The translations under genes were made by a program, and so were the position numbers. From the NCBI GenBank assembly GCA_005222125.1, contig CP029202.1, positions 806,001 to 870,000 on the forward strand: a stretch of DNA of 64,000 nucleotides, written 5' to 3'. Of the stretch, positions 1 to 11,618 are shown one piece after another; within the stretch, counting starts at the first letter, position 1, and each line of letters begins with the position of its first letter. The notes under the pieces are model-generated. The model made no database searches, was not told where the DNA came from, and saw only the letters and a list, made by a program, of their open reading frames with translations. Origin of the DNA: Spiroplasma melliferum (GTDB lineage: Bacteria; Bacillota_I; Bacilli_A; Mycoplasmatales; Mycoplasmataceae).

Positions 1-243
1 AGTTTTAACCTTAACTGGTTTATTAGTTAATGTTAACGTTGGTTCAGCTTTTGAATTTAATAACGAGTAAACATTTGATGGTACTAATTCATTATTTGAT
101 ATATCGCCAATAATATCTCTCATAATAAATTCTTGTGCTACAGTTCGATTTGAATAATTTAAAGCAGGAGTTTTCATTAATGTTCCGCTTAAACTACTGC
201 TACTAAGTCCTAATGCCCCAAAAATAACTATTAGTTTTTTCAT
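1..243 (-). CDS. Secreted hypothetical protein (C-terminus beyond window)
   Basis: The 81 codons in view begin MKKLIVIFGALGLSSSSLSG, a basic N-terminus followed by a hydrophobic stretch, so the product is probably exported. No cysteine lipobox is seen; a standard signal peptide is more likely. A good ribosome binding site (AGAAAGGAT) lies about 8 nt upstream of the ATG at 243. The rest of the visible protein is polar and I do not recognise it. The neighbouring gene at 295-900 is also exported and on the same strand, so the two may belong to one surface-protein cluster. The reading frame runs off the left edge of the window. Confidence 0.75.
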   Translation of the reverse strand, partial: MKKLIVIFGALGLSSSSLSGTLMKTPALNYSNRTVAQEFIMRDIIGDISNNELVPSNVYSLLNSKAEPTLTLTNKPVKVKT

Positions 244-294
244 ATTGACTTATCCTTTCTTATATAAAATTATCTTGTACTAAAAATTGTTATA

Positions 295-900
295 TTAAAA
301 AAATAGTCAGTTTTTTAAATAATCTGTTGTTGTTGAAATATAATGTTTAACATCATTAACAGCTTTATTTGAAAAAGTTTTAACATCATCTCAATGTGTA
401 TAAGTATAATATCCACCATATATTGCTAAAGCAATGGCTACCGTTACTCCTATCGTTGTAGCTGCTGTCCCTAATGAACTAGTTAGAAGACCACTTTCAA
501 CTGTTTTTCCAATAATGTTACTTTCAAGAGCTGTCTCTGCAATGTTACTTTCAAGAGCTGTCTCTGCAATGTTACTTTCAAGAGCTGTCTCTGCAATGTT
601 ACTTTCAAGACCCGCTTCTGTAATACCACCCTCAACTGTTTCTACAATAGTATCTTCGCTATCATCTTCACCCATTATTGCATTAAAAATTTCTTGGAAA
701 TCATCCATTAAACTGCTTGATGATTCTTTAAGTTCTTCTAACATCTTGCTTGAATTAATCAGTGAACTATCCATATTATCAAGTTCATTTTTCATATTAT
801 CAACCGTAGTTGGATTTATATTTGTACTAAATGTATTAATTGCAGGTATTACACTGCCAATAGTTCCTAACGTTCCTAAAATAATTGTTGTGACTTTCAT
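295..900 (-). CDS. Exported hypothetical protein with 9-residue tandem repeats and a C-terminal membrane segment
   Basis: A 201-residue protein when TGA is read as Trp (in-frame at 391-393 and 307-309). It has a signal-like N-terminus (MKVTTIILGTLGTIGSVIPA), an acidic middle, then about 3.6 copies of a nine-residue repeat (ESNIAETAL), and a hydrophobic segment near residues 145-165 followed by a polar tail. This suggests a membrane-anchored surface protein. RBS AGAAAGGAT precedes the ATG. Repeat-containing exported proteins in mollicutes are often adhesin-like or variable in length, but nothing here proves that role. No family recognised. Confidence 0.7.
514..610 (+). repeat. 27-bp tandem repeat, 3.6 copies, inside the coding region
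   Basis: Three identical 27-bp units (514-540, 541-567, 568-594) plus a 16-bp partial unit (595-610). The period is a multiple of three, so copy-number change would alter protein length by nine residues without breaking the frame. Confidence 0.95.
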
Positions 901-1929
901 TTGCTTTATATCCTTTCTTAAAAATTAAATTAATATTAAAATAAGGACTTAAATATTATTTCTTTCTTATTTGAAGTTATATATATAAAAGGAATGGATA
1001 ATTAATATTTTTTCTATTTTTTAAAGGAAGTTTTTAAATTTATTATTATTTTTAAAAGTTTGAAATATTATTTAAGCCCAATAACAAGGGAAGTGATACT
1101 TTTTTGTTAGTAAATTTAATTTTATTTCATTACTAATTTATAATTTTATTTTGTAATAACTTAGTAATAAAACTAAGATGGTTTTAATACCGCAATTGCT
1201 AAAAATTTACTTACCTACTGAATTAGCAACAAAAATGATTAAGAGATAATCTAATTACACAAATGTTAAAAACTTAAATGACTTTCTTTTAATTCATGTT
1301 AAAACTATTTGTTCTAACATTTAAATTAACTTTTAATAATTTTTAAAATATCATATGTTCTTAATTAACATTTTATTAGTGCTAACTAATTATTATATTA
1401 TTTTGTTTACTTGAAAATTCTTTTTCATAGTTTTGGAAAAATAGATAATATAAAAGATATTACTAACTAGTAATAATTAATAGATTTAAGAAATAATTTT
1501 TTCATAGTTTTATCTTCTTTTTTAAATATTTAAAAATAATATTTTTTTTAAATCAGGAAGTAAAATTATATGTTATATTCAGAATAAGAAAATTTGAAAA
1601 TACGAAATAATAAACTTCTAACTATCGTTAAACTTTTAGTTAATTACCTGATTCTTTTAACTATATTATTTAATAAACAAAATTTATAATATTATTTTGA
1701 TAATTGATATACCCATCTTTTTGATAAAATTTTGGTAAAATAAATTTTTATAACAATACAACTGCTTAGTCTATTTATAACTTTTTTTAAGAAAAAAAAC
1801 AAGAACATTTTAAAAAAAAAAAAAAAAACATAATGTAATAAAAACTACAATTGCAATAATTCATATTTATTACAAATAAAAAAACAATAAAGTAAACTTT
1901 ATTGTTCTTAACTTATCATAATTAATATC
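901..1929. other. Gene-free AT-rich gap of about 1 kb
   Basis: No reading frame longer than about 25 codons with a ribosome binding site is visible on either strand. A 17-nt A tract sits at 1812-1828. A short open stretch near 1171-1240 (beginning ATGGTTTTAATACCG) has the look of degenerate coding sequence but is too short to identify. The gap separates two exported-protein genes and is best read as decayed DNA. Confidence 0.5.
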
Positions 1930-3546
1930 TTATGATGGTGGATAAACATAGTCTTCTGGTTTAAACGAAATTCGATATTTATCAATTGGCCAAGGTGTAT
2001 AATAAATATTGTTCGTTGTTTGGTTAACACCAAAACGGAATTTAAGTTCATCATATCACCCATAATGTCAAGTAAATGCACGGTCTTTACCAATGTCAAC
2101 ATTAAATTTGTTATGTGCTGTCACTCAGAACTTCCCAATATCAGGTAAAATTTTGATTTCAGGTTGTTCCTTAAATTCTCTTAAATAATCGTTTCAAATT
2201 GTTTGAAGCGATAAAGCAGGATTTTTTGCAAATTGGTTATTTAATTTTTCTCATTTTTTAATTGGTAAGAAAATAACACCTTCGGTATGAACACGAATAT
2301 CTCACGTAATTTGAAAATATTTATAAAATGCAGCAATAATTCGTCCAAAGTTTTCAATCTTTTTAATCATCCCTGCTCGTGTTATTCCGACATTAATATA
2401 AATTGGTTTATTGTCATTTAATGCAATACCTGATAAAGGCATTCCCGCTACTAAAATTTTTGCTAAATTAACTTTAAACTGTCCTAATTGTAATTTTTCA
2501 CCCGTAGAAGCAGTTAAAATATTTAATTTTTCACCATAAAATTCTAAGAAATTTTCGGGTGTTAACTTGTCTGGCGCATAACCAGTATTAACTCAAGCAT
2601 ATTTTTCATCATATGGTAAAACTGGCGTTACACCGTTTGTATCTGGATTAATAATTGAATTTAATAAAATTAAGATTTTTTCGTCACTAGCATAAGTGAT
2701 ATTTTCACCAAGTTCTCCCAATGTCTTGTCATCTTTTAAACCTTTTTCTAAGGCTTTTTGAACAATGGCATCTAACATACTATGATCATACGCATAATTT
2801 AAATCAAAATTATCATAAATACTTTTGAAATCTTCATGTTTATCAACAATAATATCACCTGACATTTTTTCATTAAAAAATTTAATAATTGAATTTGATA
2901 TTTGTTCTACTACTGCTTTTAAAATTTTTTGCATTTTATCAATATCATTAGTAATAGTATATTGAATTAAAAATGGTACAACTGTTACTAATTTTTTAAA
3001 TTTAATGCTAACATCAAATTTAAAGTCTAAACGAACTGCTTTTAAACCTTCTGGATTAATATATGCCAGTTTACCTAATTTTTCAACATCAATAAAATTT
3101 AAAATAAATTTCACACTATCTGGTTCAATATTCAATGGAAAACTATTTGGATAATAGTTTGAATATTTATTAGCAATTTCTCGATTAATATTATCAAAAA
3201 CTGCCATAAAACCAGTCTTAAGAGTTGCTAACACTGGCGCAACCTTGCTATCTTTTTCCTTTAATACTTCCTTTTGGTGGTCATTTCTTACCATTGTAAA
3301 TAAGTTTTCAAAATCAATACTTGGATAAAAATTAGTATCAATTAAAGTTTTTTCTGCTGTGTATTTTTGAATTGCATTTGATGCTGCTTTTGTTATGTCA
3401 TTTAAAATTTTTAAATCTCCATTATAATCAATGTCATTTTCATTGTTATGTTGATTATTGTTTCAAGCATTTTTACAACTAATAACAGAACTAACACTAA
3501 CAACACTAAAATTTGCAACCCCTAACATTGCTAATAGTTTTTTCAT
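1930..3546 (-). CDS. Spiroplasma lipoprotein, paralogue of the gene at 33717-35270
   Basis: 538 residues after reading TGA as Trp. The N-terminus (MKKLLAMLGVANFS, then SSVISCK) is a lipoprotein signal with the lipid-modified Cys at about residue 24, so the protein should be anchored on the outer face of the membrane. RBS AAGGAAGGG lies upstream of the ATG. Residues around the centre carry NKYSNYYPNSFPL and later NTGYAPDKLTPENFLEFY; the same two blocks appear as NKYSNYYVNTMPL and GEGYRPDKLTSEKFLQFY in the lipoprotein at 33.7-35.3 kb, so the two are paralogues. The C-terminal part is rich in aromatic residues. Function unknown. Confidence 0.85.
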
Positions 3547-3751
3547 AGTTTTTTAAACCCTTCCTTTTTTTAAAATAGATATATTTCAAATATTTTATAT
3601 ATACTTTGAATATCCTACATATTCGAAATATCTTTTATGTTATTAAAAAAAAAAAAAAAATCAAGGGGCTAATAATTATTTTAAAGTATGTCTTTTTTAG
3701 CTCGAAAGAATTTCTAATTTATGGTGTGAATTAACACATATATAAGAAATT

Positions 3752-4525
3752 TTAATCTTTAGTTTGAATTAAATATGTATAATTTAATGAAGATTTTTGT
3801 GGAATAATACGAAATAATCGTTTTAAGAAACGATTTTTTCAACCAATAATTAAATAATTTTTTCTTTTTACTTTTAACGCTTTTGGTAAGGATTTTTTAA
3901 TAAACTGTTCTAATGACATTAAACCTGGTAATGTTTTGTTGTTTTTAAAATCAGCATTTTTAAAAAAAGCAGTTTGTGTTGCCCCAGGGCAAACTGTAAT
4001 TACACGAACAGGTAATTTTGTTTTCTTTAATTCAGTATTAATAGCAACAGATAAACTTAAAACATACGCTTTTGTTGCATAATAAGTTGCCATTCCTGGT
4101 CCAGGGAAAAAAGCAGCTAGAGAAGAAATATTAATAATTCGTCCTTTTTTCTTTGCAATAAAATATTGCGTAAAAAGTTTTGTTAAAATATGGACCGCTT
4201 GAATATTTAAATTAATAATTTTTAATTCATCTGCTAGAGGAATTGTTTCAAAAAGACCTTTTTTCCCAAAACCAGCATTATTAATAAATAAAACAATATG
4301 ATACTGTTTTATTTCTTCAAAGAAAGCATAACAATTTTCAGAAATAGACAAATCATATGATAAAGCAATAATTGTTTGTTCAGGAAATTGTTGTTGTAAT
4401 TCTTTTGCTCATTCTGTATGGCTAGATACTCCAATAATATGATAACCTTGCTTTAATAATCACTGACAATAACCATATCCAATCCCTGATGATGCTCCTG
4501 TTACTACAGCAAATTCTTTTTCCAT
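3752..4525 (-). CDS. Short-chain dehydrogenase/reductase (SDR)
   Basis: 257 residues, the usual length of a classical SDR. The N-terminus holds the nucleotide-binding motif TGASSGIG (residues 9-16), a mid-protein NNAG is seen as NNAGFGKKG, the catalytic Ser sits in IINISSLAAF, and the YxxxK pair is in YYATKAY. These predict an NAD(P)-dependent oxidoreductase of the cytoplasm; substrate cannot be told from sequence. The closest general flavour is the DltE/YqjQ-type SDR group of Firmicutes. TGA codons (Trp) split the frame under the standard code, including near the C-terminus. It follows rpsO but is separated from it by a strong terminator, so it is likely its own unit. Confidence 0.9.
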
Positions 4526-4735
4526 TATATATCATTCCTTTCATTTCTTTAATTTTAATATTAAATAAAATAATATTTTTTAAAATGTAAATTAAATGCA
4601 AAATGTAAATTAAATGCACAGTAACAAATTTATTAACTCAATAATAACATAAAATAGTAATTGTTATAATTATTTTTAGAATTAACTATCAAAAATAAGT
4701 TGATTTATTTTATTCCACGTCATATTAAACTTTAC

Positions 4736-4771
4736 AAAAAAAAAAAAAAAAGGTTAAAAAATTTAAACCTT
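4736..4771 (-). terminator. rpsO intrinsic terminator with 16-nt T run
   Basis: On the minus strand the stem AAGGTT...AACCTT is followed by a run of 16 T. The 5' arm overlaps the rpsO stop codon. Confidence 0.85.
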
Positions 4772-5036
4772 ATTTTCTAATTCCCAATGTTTCAATGATT
4801 GCTTTATATTCATTAAAATTAGTCTTAATTAAATATGCAAGCAAGTGTTTTCTTTGCGCTACTTTTTGCAATAAACTTCTTCTTGAAACAATATCTTTTC
4901 GATGTATTTTCAAGTGTTCTGTCAAATTATTAATATCTTCTGTTAAAATTGCAATTTGAACTTTTGTTGAACCAGTATCTTTGGCATTTTGACCAAACTT
5001 TGTAACTAATTCTGCTTTTTTTTCTTTTGAAACCAT
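4770..5036 (-). CDS. rpsO: 30S ribosomal protein S15
   Basis: 88 residues, the standard length of S15, with the conserved [12 protein letters not shown] and HLKIHRKD blocks and a C-terminal LAYL. S15 binds the central domain of 16S rRNA early in 30S assembly. RBS GAAGGGAG precedes the ATG. It lies downstream of truB-ribF on the same strand, the common truB-ribF-rpsO order of Gram-positive relatives, and ends in its own terminator. Confidence 0.97.
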   Translation of the reverse strand: MVSKEKKAELVTKFGQNAKDTGSTKVQIAILTEDINNLTEHLKIHRKDIVSRRSLLQKVAQRKHLLAYLIKTNFNEYKAIIETLGIRK

Positions 5037-5132
5037 TACTATTTTCTCCCTTCATTTAGTGGCTTATTATGTTAAAACAAAGAATTTAAGAAAGGGTTAT
5101 CTTAAATCAACGAAATAACAACCTTATTAATA

Positions 5133-6020
5133 TTATGCTTTTTTAGCAAAAAAAGCAAGGGTATTAACGAAATCTTGCTTTAAAAGCGTGACCAATTCTG
5201 CTAAATTATTAATTTTAATATTTTCTCGAAGGTATTTTTTAAAATAAACAATGATTTCCTGCCCATATAAATCTAAATTAACATTTAGTAAATATGTTTC
5301 AACAACTTCTTTCCCTTCAAATAACCGATAAGATGTCATTGAGGGATAAAGTTTTCCTTGTGCTAATGTTTCTGTTATATAGACACCATGGGGCAAAATT
5401 ACTTTTTGTGGCAAATAAATATTTGCCGTTGGAAAATTAATTGTTCGTCCTAATTGTTTTCCTGGTTTTACTTCACCACGTAGATTATAATCTTCATATA
5501 ATAATTTATTAGCGGATGATAAATCATATTGTAATAAAAAATTTCGAATTGTTGTTGAGGAAAACAAATTATCTTGGCGAGTAATTAAATAAACATTTTC
5601 TTGACCAAAAAAAGCAATAATATCATTAAAATCTCCTTCACGATTTTTTCCAAACCGAAAATCAGAGCCAATGACAATTTTTGTAACATTAAATTGTTTT
5701 TTTAAAATTGTTAAAAATTGTTTTGCCGATAAATTTATAAATGCAGTAGTAATAGGCACTTCTAAATAATAATCAAATCCTAATTTTTCAACAATTTGTT
5801 GTTTTGAATGATTATCTACTAGTTTTGTATTTCTTTGTTGTAAAAAATCACTAACACTTTGTGACATCGTAAAAAATAATGTTGCAAGGTTATGTTGTTT
5901 TTTAATTTCCATTAAACGTGTAATTAATTTTAAATGACCTTGATGAAACCCATCAAATAAACCTAAACAAGCAACTTTTGCTTCCTTATAACTTGGCTTA
6001 TTTCATACTAAAGTTTTCAT
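5133..6020 (-). CDS. ribF: Bifunctional riboflavin kinase / FAD synthetase
   Basis: 295 residues. The N-terminal nucleotidyltransferase half shows GLFDGFHQGH (HxGH-type) and GSDFRFGKNREGD; the C-terminal riboflavin kinase half shows GRTINFPTANI and HGVYI. Together they convert riboflavin to FMN and then FAD. The start ATG at 6020 overlaps the truB stop codon by one base (TAATG), indicating translational coupling. One TGA (Trp) near the N-terminus hides the true start under the standard code. Confidence 0.95.
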
Positions 6021-6931
6021 TAATAATGATCGTCCTTCTCTCTATCATCTTGTTTTTTAGGCTCAATATGTGATCATAATCCACGTTGACAAGCATATAC
6101 GTGTTTTCCAATATGTTTATAAATTGCTAAAACATTTTTATTTTTATCAATAATAAAAATAATTGGGTCAGTATGTTTAATAATAACAATCGGTTTTCCT
6201 TGTCGAATTTCTTCATCATGATGATAAAGTAATAATTGTTGGTTATTAGTAAATAAAGCATCATACATCGATATTAACTCATTAAAATTTACTGTTTCAG
6301 GGCTAATTGCTTTAGATAACAAAAAATTTCCTGATTGCGTGCGGCATAAAGCTGTAACAGTAGCAATAGTATTTAATTTTGCCGCAATATCAGTCACTAA
6401 ACTTCTAATATATGTTCCCTTAGTACATAACACGCTAAATTTAATTGTATGATTATGAGCATCATATTTTTTTAATTTAATCGCCTTAATTGTAACAGTT
6501 CTTGGTTTAATTTTTACTTCTTTATCTTGGCGAGCATATTCGTAAAGTTTTTTACCATTAACTTTAATAGCAGAATATTTGGGTGGATATTGTTCATACA
6601 TAAATCCATTAAATTCATTAAAAATTTTTTTTAATACCTTCTTCTGAATCTTAAATGGAGCCGTTTCATTAAGAACATTTCCAGTAATATCACCAGTATC
6701 TGTTTCAATAAATAAGCGCATTTCAACATCATACGCTTTATCTGCTGTTAACAAATATTCACTCATTTTAGTAGCATTATTTATTAAAACAACTAACAAT
6801 CCTGTTGCTAATGGGTCTAATGTTCCTGCGTGACCAATTTTATTAATCTCTAATTTTTGTTTAATTTCTTGAATAACTTGATTACTTGTTTTTCCTGTTG
6901 GTTTATTGATTAAAAAAATACCATCATGCAT
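6020..6931 (-). CDS. truB: tRNA pseudouridine-55 synthase
   Basis: 303 residues. Motifs INKPTGKTS near the start and GHAGTLDPLATGLL, which holds the catalytic Asp, identify TruB, which isomerises U55 of the T-loop of tRNAs. A GTG three codons upstream is in frame, but the SD sequence GGGGTGG is 5 nt before the ATG at 6931, so that ATG is chosen. The C-terminus extends through a TGA (Trp) to a polar tail ending at the ribF start. A long non-coding stretch lies upstream. Confidence 0.95.
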
Positions 6932-7562
6932 AATAACCACCCCGACTTTCTGAAATATTATATCATTTTTTACTATATTCCTAACATTGATTAAAAAAGT
7001 ACCTCTATTTTTGCCGTATTTTTTACAAAATTAATTGATTATTAAGAAAATATAGTTTATGATATTTATGTATGAAAAATAAGTCCTTTTGTGCTAAAAT
7101 TTGTATTTTGTGGCAATATTTAAATCTAAAATAATCTTAAAGTTTGTTTTTCATACGTTTTTAAAAATTAATTGAAGTTTCTTATAGGCTGTTCATTTTT
7201 CTTCAATTAATTTTTTTATTTTGTAAATTGTAAATACAAGTGTAATAAATCTATTAATTTATAAAACCATAAAATAAAATAATGTTTTCTTGCCATTAAC
7301 AAATCAACTTCTTTCTGAGTTGATTTGTTGTACTTCATATTACAATTTACATTTGCTTAAAACAAAAAAATACTTTTAAAATCTTGCAATTTCAAAAATG
7401 TATGTTATTATTAAAAATGTCTTAAGTAGACAAATAAGTAAATCAAAATAAGAAAATTGGACATGTTAGGTAATCTTTATTTTTAATAAAATAAAGCAAC
7501 GAACAAAATAAATGCATTAAATACCTAAATGGCCTTTAAAATTAATAAAATATCTCAAAAAA
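6932..7562. other. Intergenic region carrying a miniature IS-derived element
   Basis: About 630 bp with no supported gene. It holds the truB upstream region and the 130-bp miniature element described separately; the remainder is AT-rich with nothing recognisable. Confidence 0.5.
7222..7351. mobile_element. 130-bp MITE-like element with IS30-associated ends
   Basis: Bounded by the inverted repeats TGTAAATTGTAA (7222-7233) and TTACAATTTACA (7340-7351). The left end extends like the left boundary of the viral insertion at 47777 (TGTAAATTGTAAATGCAAG there, TGTAAATTGTAAATACAAG here). The right 80 bp resemble 53303-53385 at roughly 85 percent. It contains a perfect 12-bp hairpin (AACAAATCAACT / AGTTGATTTGTT). 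It encodes nothing, so it looks like an internally deleted derivative of that element. Confidence 0.7.
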
Positions 7563-7590
7563 TTAAAAAATAGGACTGAAGTCCTATTTT
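7563..7590 (-). terminator. coaX terminator
   Basis: Hairpin AAATAGGACT / AGTCCTATTT followed by T residues on the minus strand, directly after the coaX stop. Confidence 0.85.
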
Positions 7591-8355
7591 TTATATTAAT
7601 TTATTATCTTGTAAAATGGTAACTAACCCTTTAAAAAGTAAATCTTTATCATAATGGTAATTAACTAATTTTTTAATGTAAGTAGCATTACCTCCCGTTA
7701 AAATTACTTGTGGGTTTATTACTTCAGTTGCGAGTTGATTAACAAAAGCAGTAATTGCTAATAAATGACCATTAACTAATCCAATATTGATTGCTTGCTT
7801 AGTATTTTTTCCTAAAATAGCATTGTCATAAGAAAAATCAAATTTTTGTAATAATTGTGCTCGTTCAAATAAGGCTTCTGCTGCTGTTTCTAAACCTGGC
7901 ATAATAATTGTTCCTAAGAGGGTGTCTTGTTTTAATAATGAAATTGTTGTTGCCGTCCCCATATTAACTAAAATAACATCTTGTTTAGGGAATAAAGCTA
8001 ATGTTGCATATGAACCAACAATTAAATCAGCACCAAGATTACGAGGATTAGGAATCTCTGTTTTTAGTCGATCAGTGGCCAAATTTTTTTTAACTTGATA
8101 AAAAGGAATTTTTAAATCGACAGCCAACTGATAAAATAAATCATCTCACATTGGTCGAACTGAAGATAAAGCTAATAATGTAAGATCTGTTAGAACTAAT
8201 TTTATTGTACTTAAACCAGCTATTATTTTTTGTCGAAAATTTTTTTCAGCAACTAATTCGCGACTAGCCATTGTTAAAAAAACAATAATCTTTTTTTGAG
8301 GATTAAGAATTGCAAATTTAATTGCTGTATTACCAATATCAACTAATAATTTCAT
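7591..8355 (-). CDS. coaX: Type III pantothenate kinase
   Basis: 254 residues, typical of CoaX. The N-terminal DIGNTAIKFA is the ASKHA ATP-binding P-loop, NMGTATTISLL is the second conserved motif and GGNATYIK the adenosine region. It phosphorylates pantothenate, the first step of CoA synthesis. One TGA (Trp) splits the frame at 8146. The ATG overlaps the coaBC stop codon by one base (TAATG), so the two are translationally coupled and together cover three steps of CoA synthesis. Confidence 0.93.
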
Positions 8356-9521
8356 TATTGTGTTTTCTCCTTTATTAATTCACTAATTGCTGCTAAAATT
8401 TCTTTTGCAATAATAATTTTGTTTTGACTAGGAATTTGTTGATGTCCTTTTTTTGTTAATAAAATGATTTCGTTTTGGTCAGCACCCATAGCATTAATTT
8501 GATTAATAATAATTAAATCTAAATTTTTTTCAATTAATTTTTGATGCGCATAATCTAAATCAAAATCATTTTGGGCACTAAAACCAACTAAAATTTGTTG
8601 CTGTTTTAACTTACCTAATTCAGATAAAACATCAATATTAGCAAGTAATGATACAACAAGTTGTGGATTTTTTCGTTTACTAATTTTTCCTTTCATAGGA
8701 ACCGCAACTTGATAATCATTTAAAGCAGCACATGCAATAATAATATCTTGTTCTTTATATGCTTTTAACATTGCTGCTAACATTTCTTCGTTTGTAGTTG
8801 CTTTAACATGCTCATAATAAATTGGAAAATCACAATCACCAACAATTGTTGTTAATGAACAGTTTGTTCATCTTAATACAGTATGCAATGCATCTCCCAT
8901 TTTGCCACTAGAATTATTTGTGAAATAACGAATATCATCTAAATATGTTTTTGTTCGCCCAAAATTAAGCATAACTTTTTTATCTTTTCACAAGTTTTTT
9001 CAATCTAAAAATTGCTTTATTTCCATTAAAACATCTTCTCATTCTCAAGCACGGCCAATACCAACCATATTGCAAGCAAGCATTCCCGAACGAGGCTCAT
9101 AAACTTGATTCCCATCCGCTATTAATTGTGCTAAATTACGTAAATTAGCTGGTGATAAATACATCTTACTATTCATTGCAGGAAAAATCATTTTATAACT
9201 TTGAGTAACACTATATACTAAACTTGCTAAAGTATTTGTAAAACCATGAGCAATTTGAGCAATAAAGTTTTGTGTTGCTGGATAAACAACAAATAAATCA
9301 GCTTGCTCAGCAATTGTAATATGTTCTGATAAGTCTTTTTTATCATAATATTGTTTCATAAAAATTTCAGTTTTTGCTGTTGCTGGTCGATCCTTTAAAA
9401 ATTTTAAAGCATCTTGTGTTAACAGTAATTCAACATCATATTCTTTTTTCAATGCTTCATATAAATGAAGTCCCTTATATGCAGCAATGCTTCCTGTAAT
9501 AACTAAAATAATTTTTGCCAT
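8355..9521 (-). CDS. coaBC: Phosphopantothenoylcysteine decarboxylase / synthetase
   Basis: 388 residues with several TGA (Trp) codons. The N-terminal CoaC flavoprotein domain shows VTGSIAAYK, the AMNSKMY motif and a GMLACNMVGIGR version of the substrate-clamp motif. The C-terminal CoaB domain shows FGRTKTYLDDIRYFTNNSSGKMG and AQNDFDLDYAHQKL near the nucleotide site. The enzyme couples cysteine to phosphopantothenate and decarboxylates the product. The clamp motif is usually ACGD; here it is ACNM, a slightly divergent version. It is the first gene of a coaBC-coaX pair. Confidence 0.92.
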
Positions 9522-9555
9522 CTTAACACCTCACTCATCTTTATAATTATATAAA

Positions 9556-9592
9556 TAAAAATCGATATATTTATGTTAATATATCGATTTTT
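9556..9592 (-). terminator. Terminator of the 9591-10100 gene
   Basis: Hairpin AAAAATCGATATATT / AATATATCGATTTTT with a short loop, overlapping the upstream gene's stop codon on the minus strand. It also acts as the boundary before coaBC. Confidence 0.85.
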
Positions 9593-10100
9593 AATTATTA
9601 CCCTGTTGTTTTCTTTGCAAAAAAACAGCTTGCATTCTTCGTTGCGATTCGGCAATAATTCCTTCCACTAATTCTTGTCAATGCTGTTGCTCTAAATAAC
9701 GGCAATAAAAGCTACGAATAATATTTAATCGTTCACCATAACGTTCTTGGGCAAAATATTTTACCTTTTTTAAGATTGAGATATAGGCATATTGTAAATC
9801 TAATGGTTTTTGATAAATTTTTCGATAAACCTGTGCATATTCTTTAATTAACTCCGTTGCCTTATATTCTAAGGCTTTTGTTCGTTCAGTAATCATTCGT
9901 TTCAAAATTTCATCTTTTTGTGTTGAATTATACTTTGAACTTTTCATAACATAATACAATTTTATTTCTAATGCTAAGACAGGATTATTATGTGATATAA
10001 TTTTTTCATTATTCACAATCATTGATAATTCACGAATAACATTATCATAAAATTGGCTACAATTGTTCCCTCCTAAAGTTGACACTTTTTCACCCCACAT
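9591..10100 (-). CDS. Conserved hypothetical protein, mostly helical
   Basis: 169 residues after reading one TGA as Trp. The sequence is rich in Lys, Glu, Tyr and Gln with long helix-forming stretches and no signal peptide or membrane segment, so it should be cytoplasmic. No catalytic motif is visible and I do not recognise the family. It stands alone between the terminator next to coaBC and the 10232-11575 gene. The start is uncertain: a second in-frame ATG (LSMIVNNEK) lies 26 codons downstream. Confidence 0.65.
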
Positions 10101-10231
10101 AATAAATAGTTTTTAAATCCTTATAAATAGTTTTTATCAAGTACCTTTCTCATAGTAATATTATACCGTATATTTATCATTTTTAATTAAAAACTTAACT
10201 AGGAAACGTTCTAATACATAGTTTTTATCTT

Positions 10232-11575
10232 TTAATTATCATTGCCAATAATATAATCATCATTTTTTAAGTTATCAACAGAAGTCATAATAGCTTGCAA
10301 CCGCATATAATAATTTGATGATGAAATAATTGGATATTTTTTATCAAAATAAACTTTAATATATGTTAACTTTTTACGATAAGTTGTTAATCATTTATGC
10401 GCAATTAAATTTAGTTCTTCCATAATTTCTCGTTGATTAACACTTATTGCATCTTTCCGCTTTGCCGGATCTAGTTTTTTAAATAAACTTGTTGCTTTTT
10501 GTTTAAAATTAATTGCATAGTCAATAAATCCAACTACTCCTGAAATTTTAACTGGTGTAACATAAATTCCTAAATCATGGTTACGACAATAATCATACTG
10601 AATTCGCGAAAAGTTAGTATTTTTAAACTCTGATTGAACATAATTTAAATCATTAAATTCTTTAATATTATAAATTTTAAAATCAACATAATAATCATAT
10701 GGTGTTAAAAAACAATTATTGGTATATCAACTGTATCGTGAAATTGATTCAAAAATTTCTTCTTCAATAAATTCAAATTCACGAAAATAATATGTTTCTG
10801 TTTTTCAAAAACGTTCTAAAATATAAAAAATTAACTCTTCACCATCAATATTATTTAAAAATCAATTTTTTTGAAAATTAATATTACGGTACTTCATTAA
10901 ATCTTGTTTTTCAATTCGTTTGCTTGCATCAATTTTTTGCAAATAATTATCATATCTTTTTGTAAAATATTCATAAAATCATCGCAAGGTTAAAGTATAT
11001 AAAATATAATAATATGGAAAATCAGTTTTAAGAACATACTTAATTAATTTTATTAATGTTCGTAATAAGTTATTAGAAATCTTATTAGCTTTATTAAAAC
11101 CTTGGACAACTTGAATAACATTATCATTTTTTTCAATTCCATTGCGCCAAAAAATATATGTTAATTCTCCTTCCGAATTTTTTTTGTAACAAAAAGGAAT
11201 AATTCGCACAATAAAATTAATTTCATCGTTCACTTGATATTCTAAATAACCATCATTTTGACTATCTTTAATAATTGTTCCTTTGCTAATATTTTTTCGC
11301 ATTTCATTTAAAACTACTTGGAACATTTGTTCACGTAAGCCTGTTTTATTTTTAGGATGATATTTAATAACTGCTAATTCTAGTTCTAACTTATCATATT
11401 TTGTTAATGTTTTAAAACCATATTCACCAAGTGCAATTGTTTGATAACCTAATTTTTGAAAACTATTTTTATAAATTTTAAAAATTTCCTGCATTTTTTT
11501 TCGAATATTAGTTGCTAAATTAAGTTGTTTACTAACAATACTATTTAATTCTAAAAACTTTGCTTTTTTCTGCAT
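10232..11575 (-). CDS. Hypothetical protein, possibly a divergent nucleotidyltransferase
   Basis: 447 residues, cytoplasmic, rich in aromatic residues, with many TGA (Trp) codons. Residues 45-75 read GEYGFKTLTKYDKLELELAV and residues 120-130 FIVRIIPFCY. This faintly recalls the G-x-x-G-[T]..D-x-[DE] layout and distal acidic strand of the polymerase-beta nucleotidyltransferase fold, but the canonical GS motif is not present, so the assignment is weak. The C-terminal half is helical. It lies between a hypothetical gene and fhs on the same strand, and has no close operon partner. Confidence 0.6.
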
Positions 11576-11618
11576 TAAGTTCGCCCCTATTTTCTACTTA
11601 AAAACATTATAACAAAAA

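Noticed and set aside
434-928. Plus-strand frame of 164 codons opposite the repeat-containing gene
   Set aside because: It mirrors the minus-strand gene and has no SD; the minus frame has a signal peptide and good SD.
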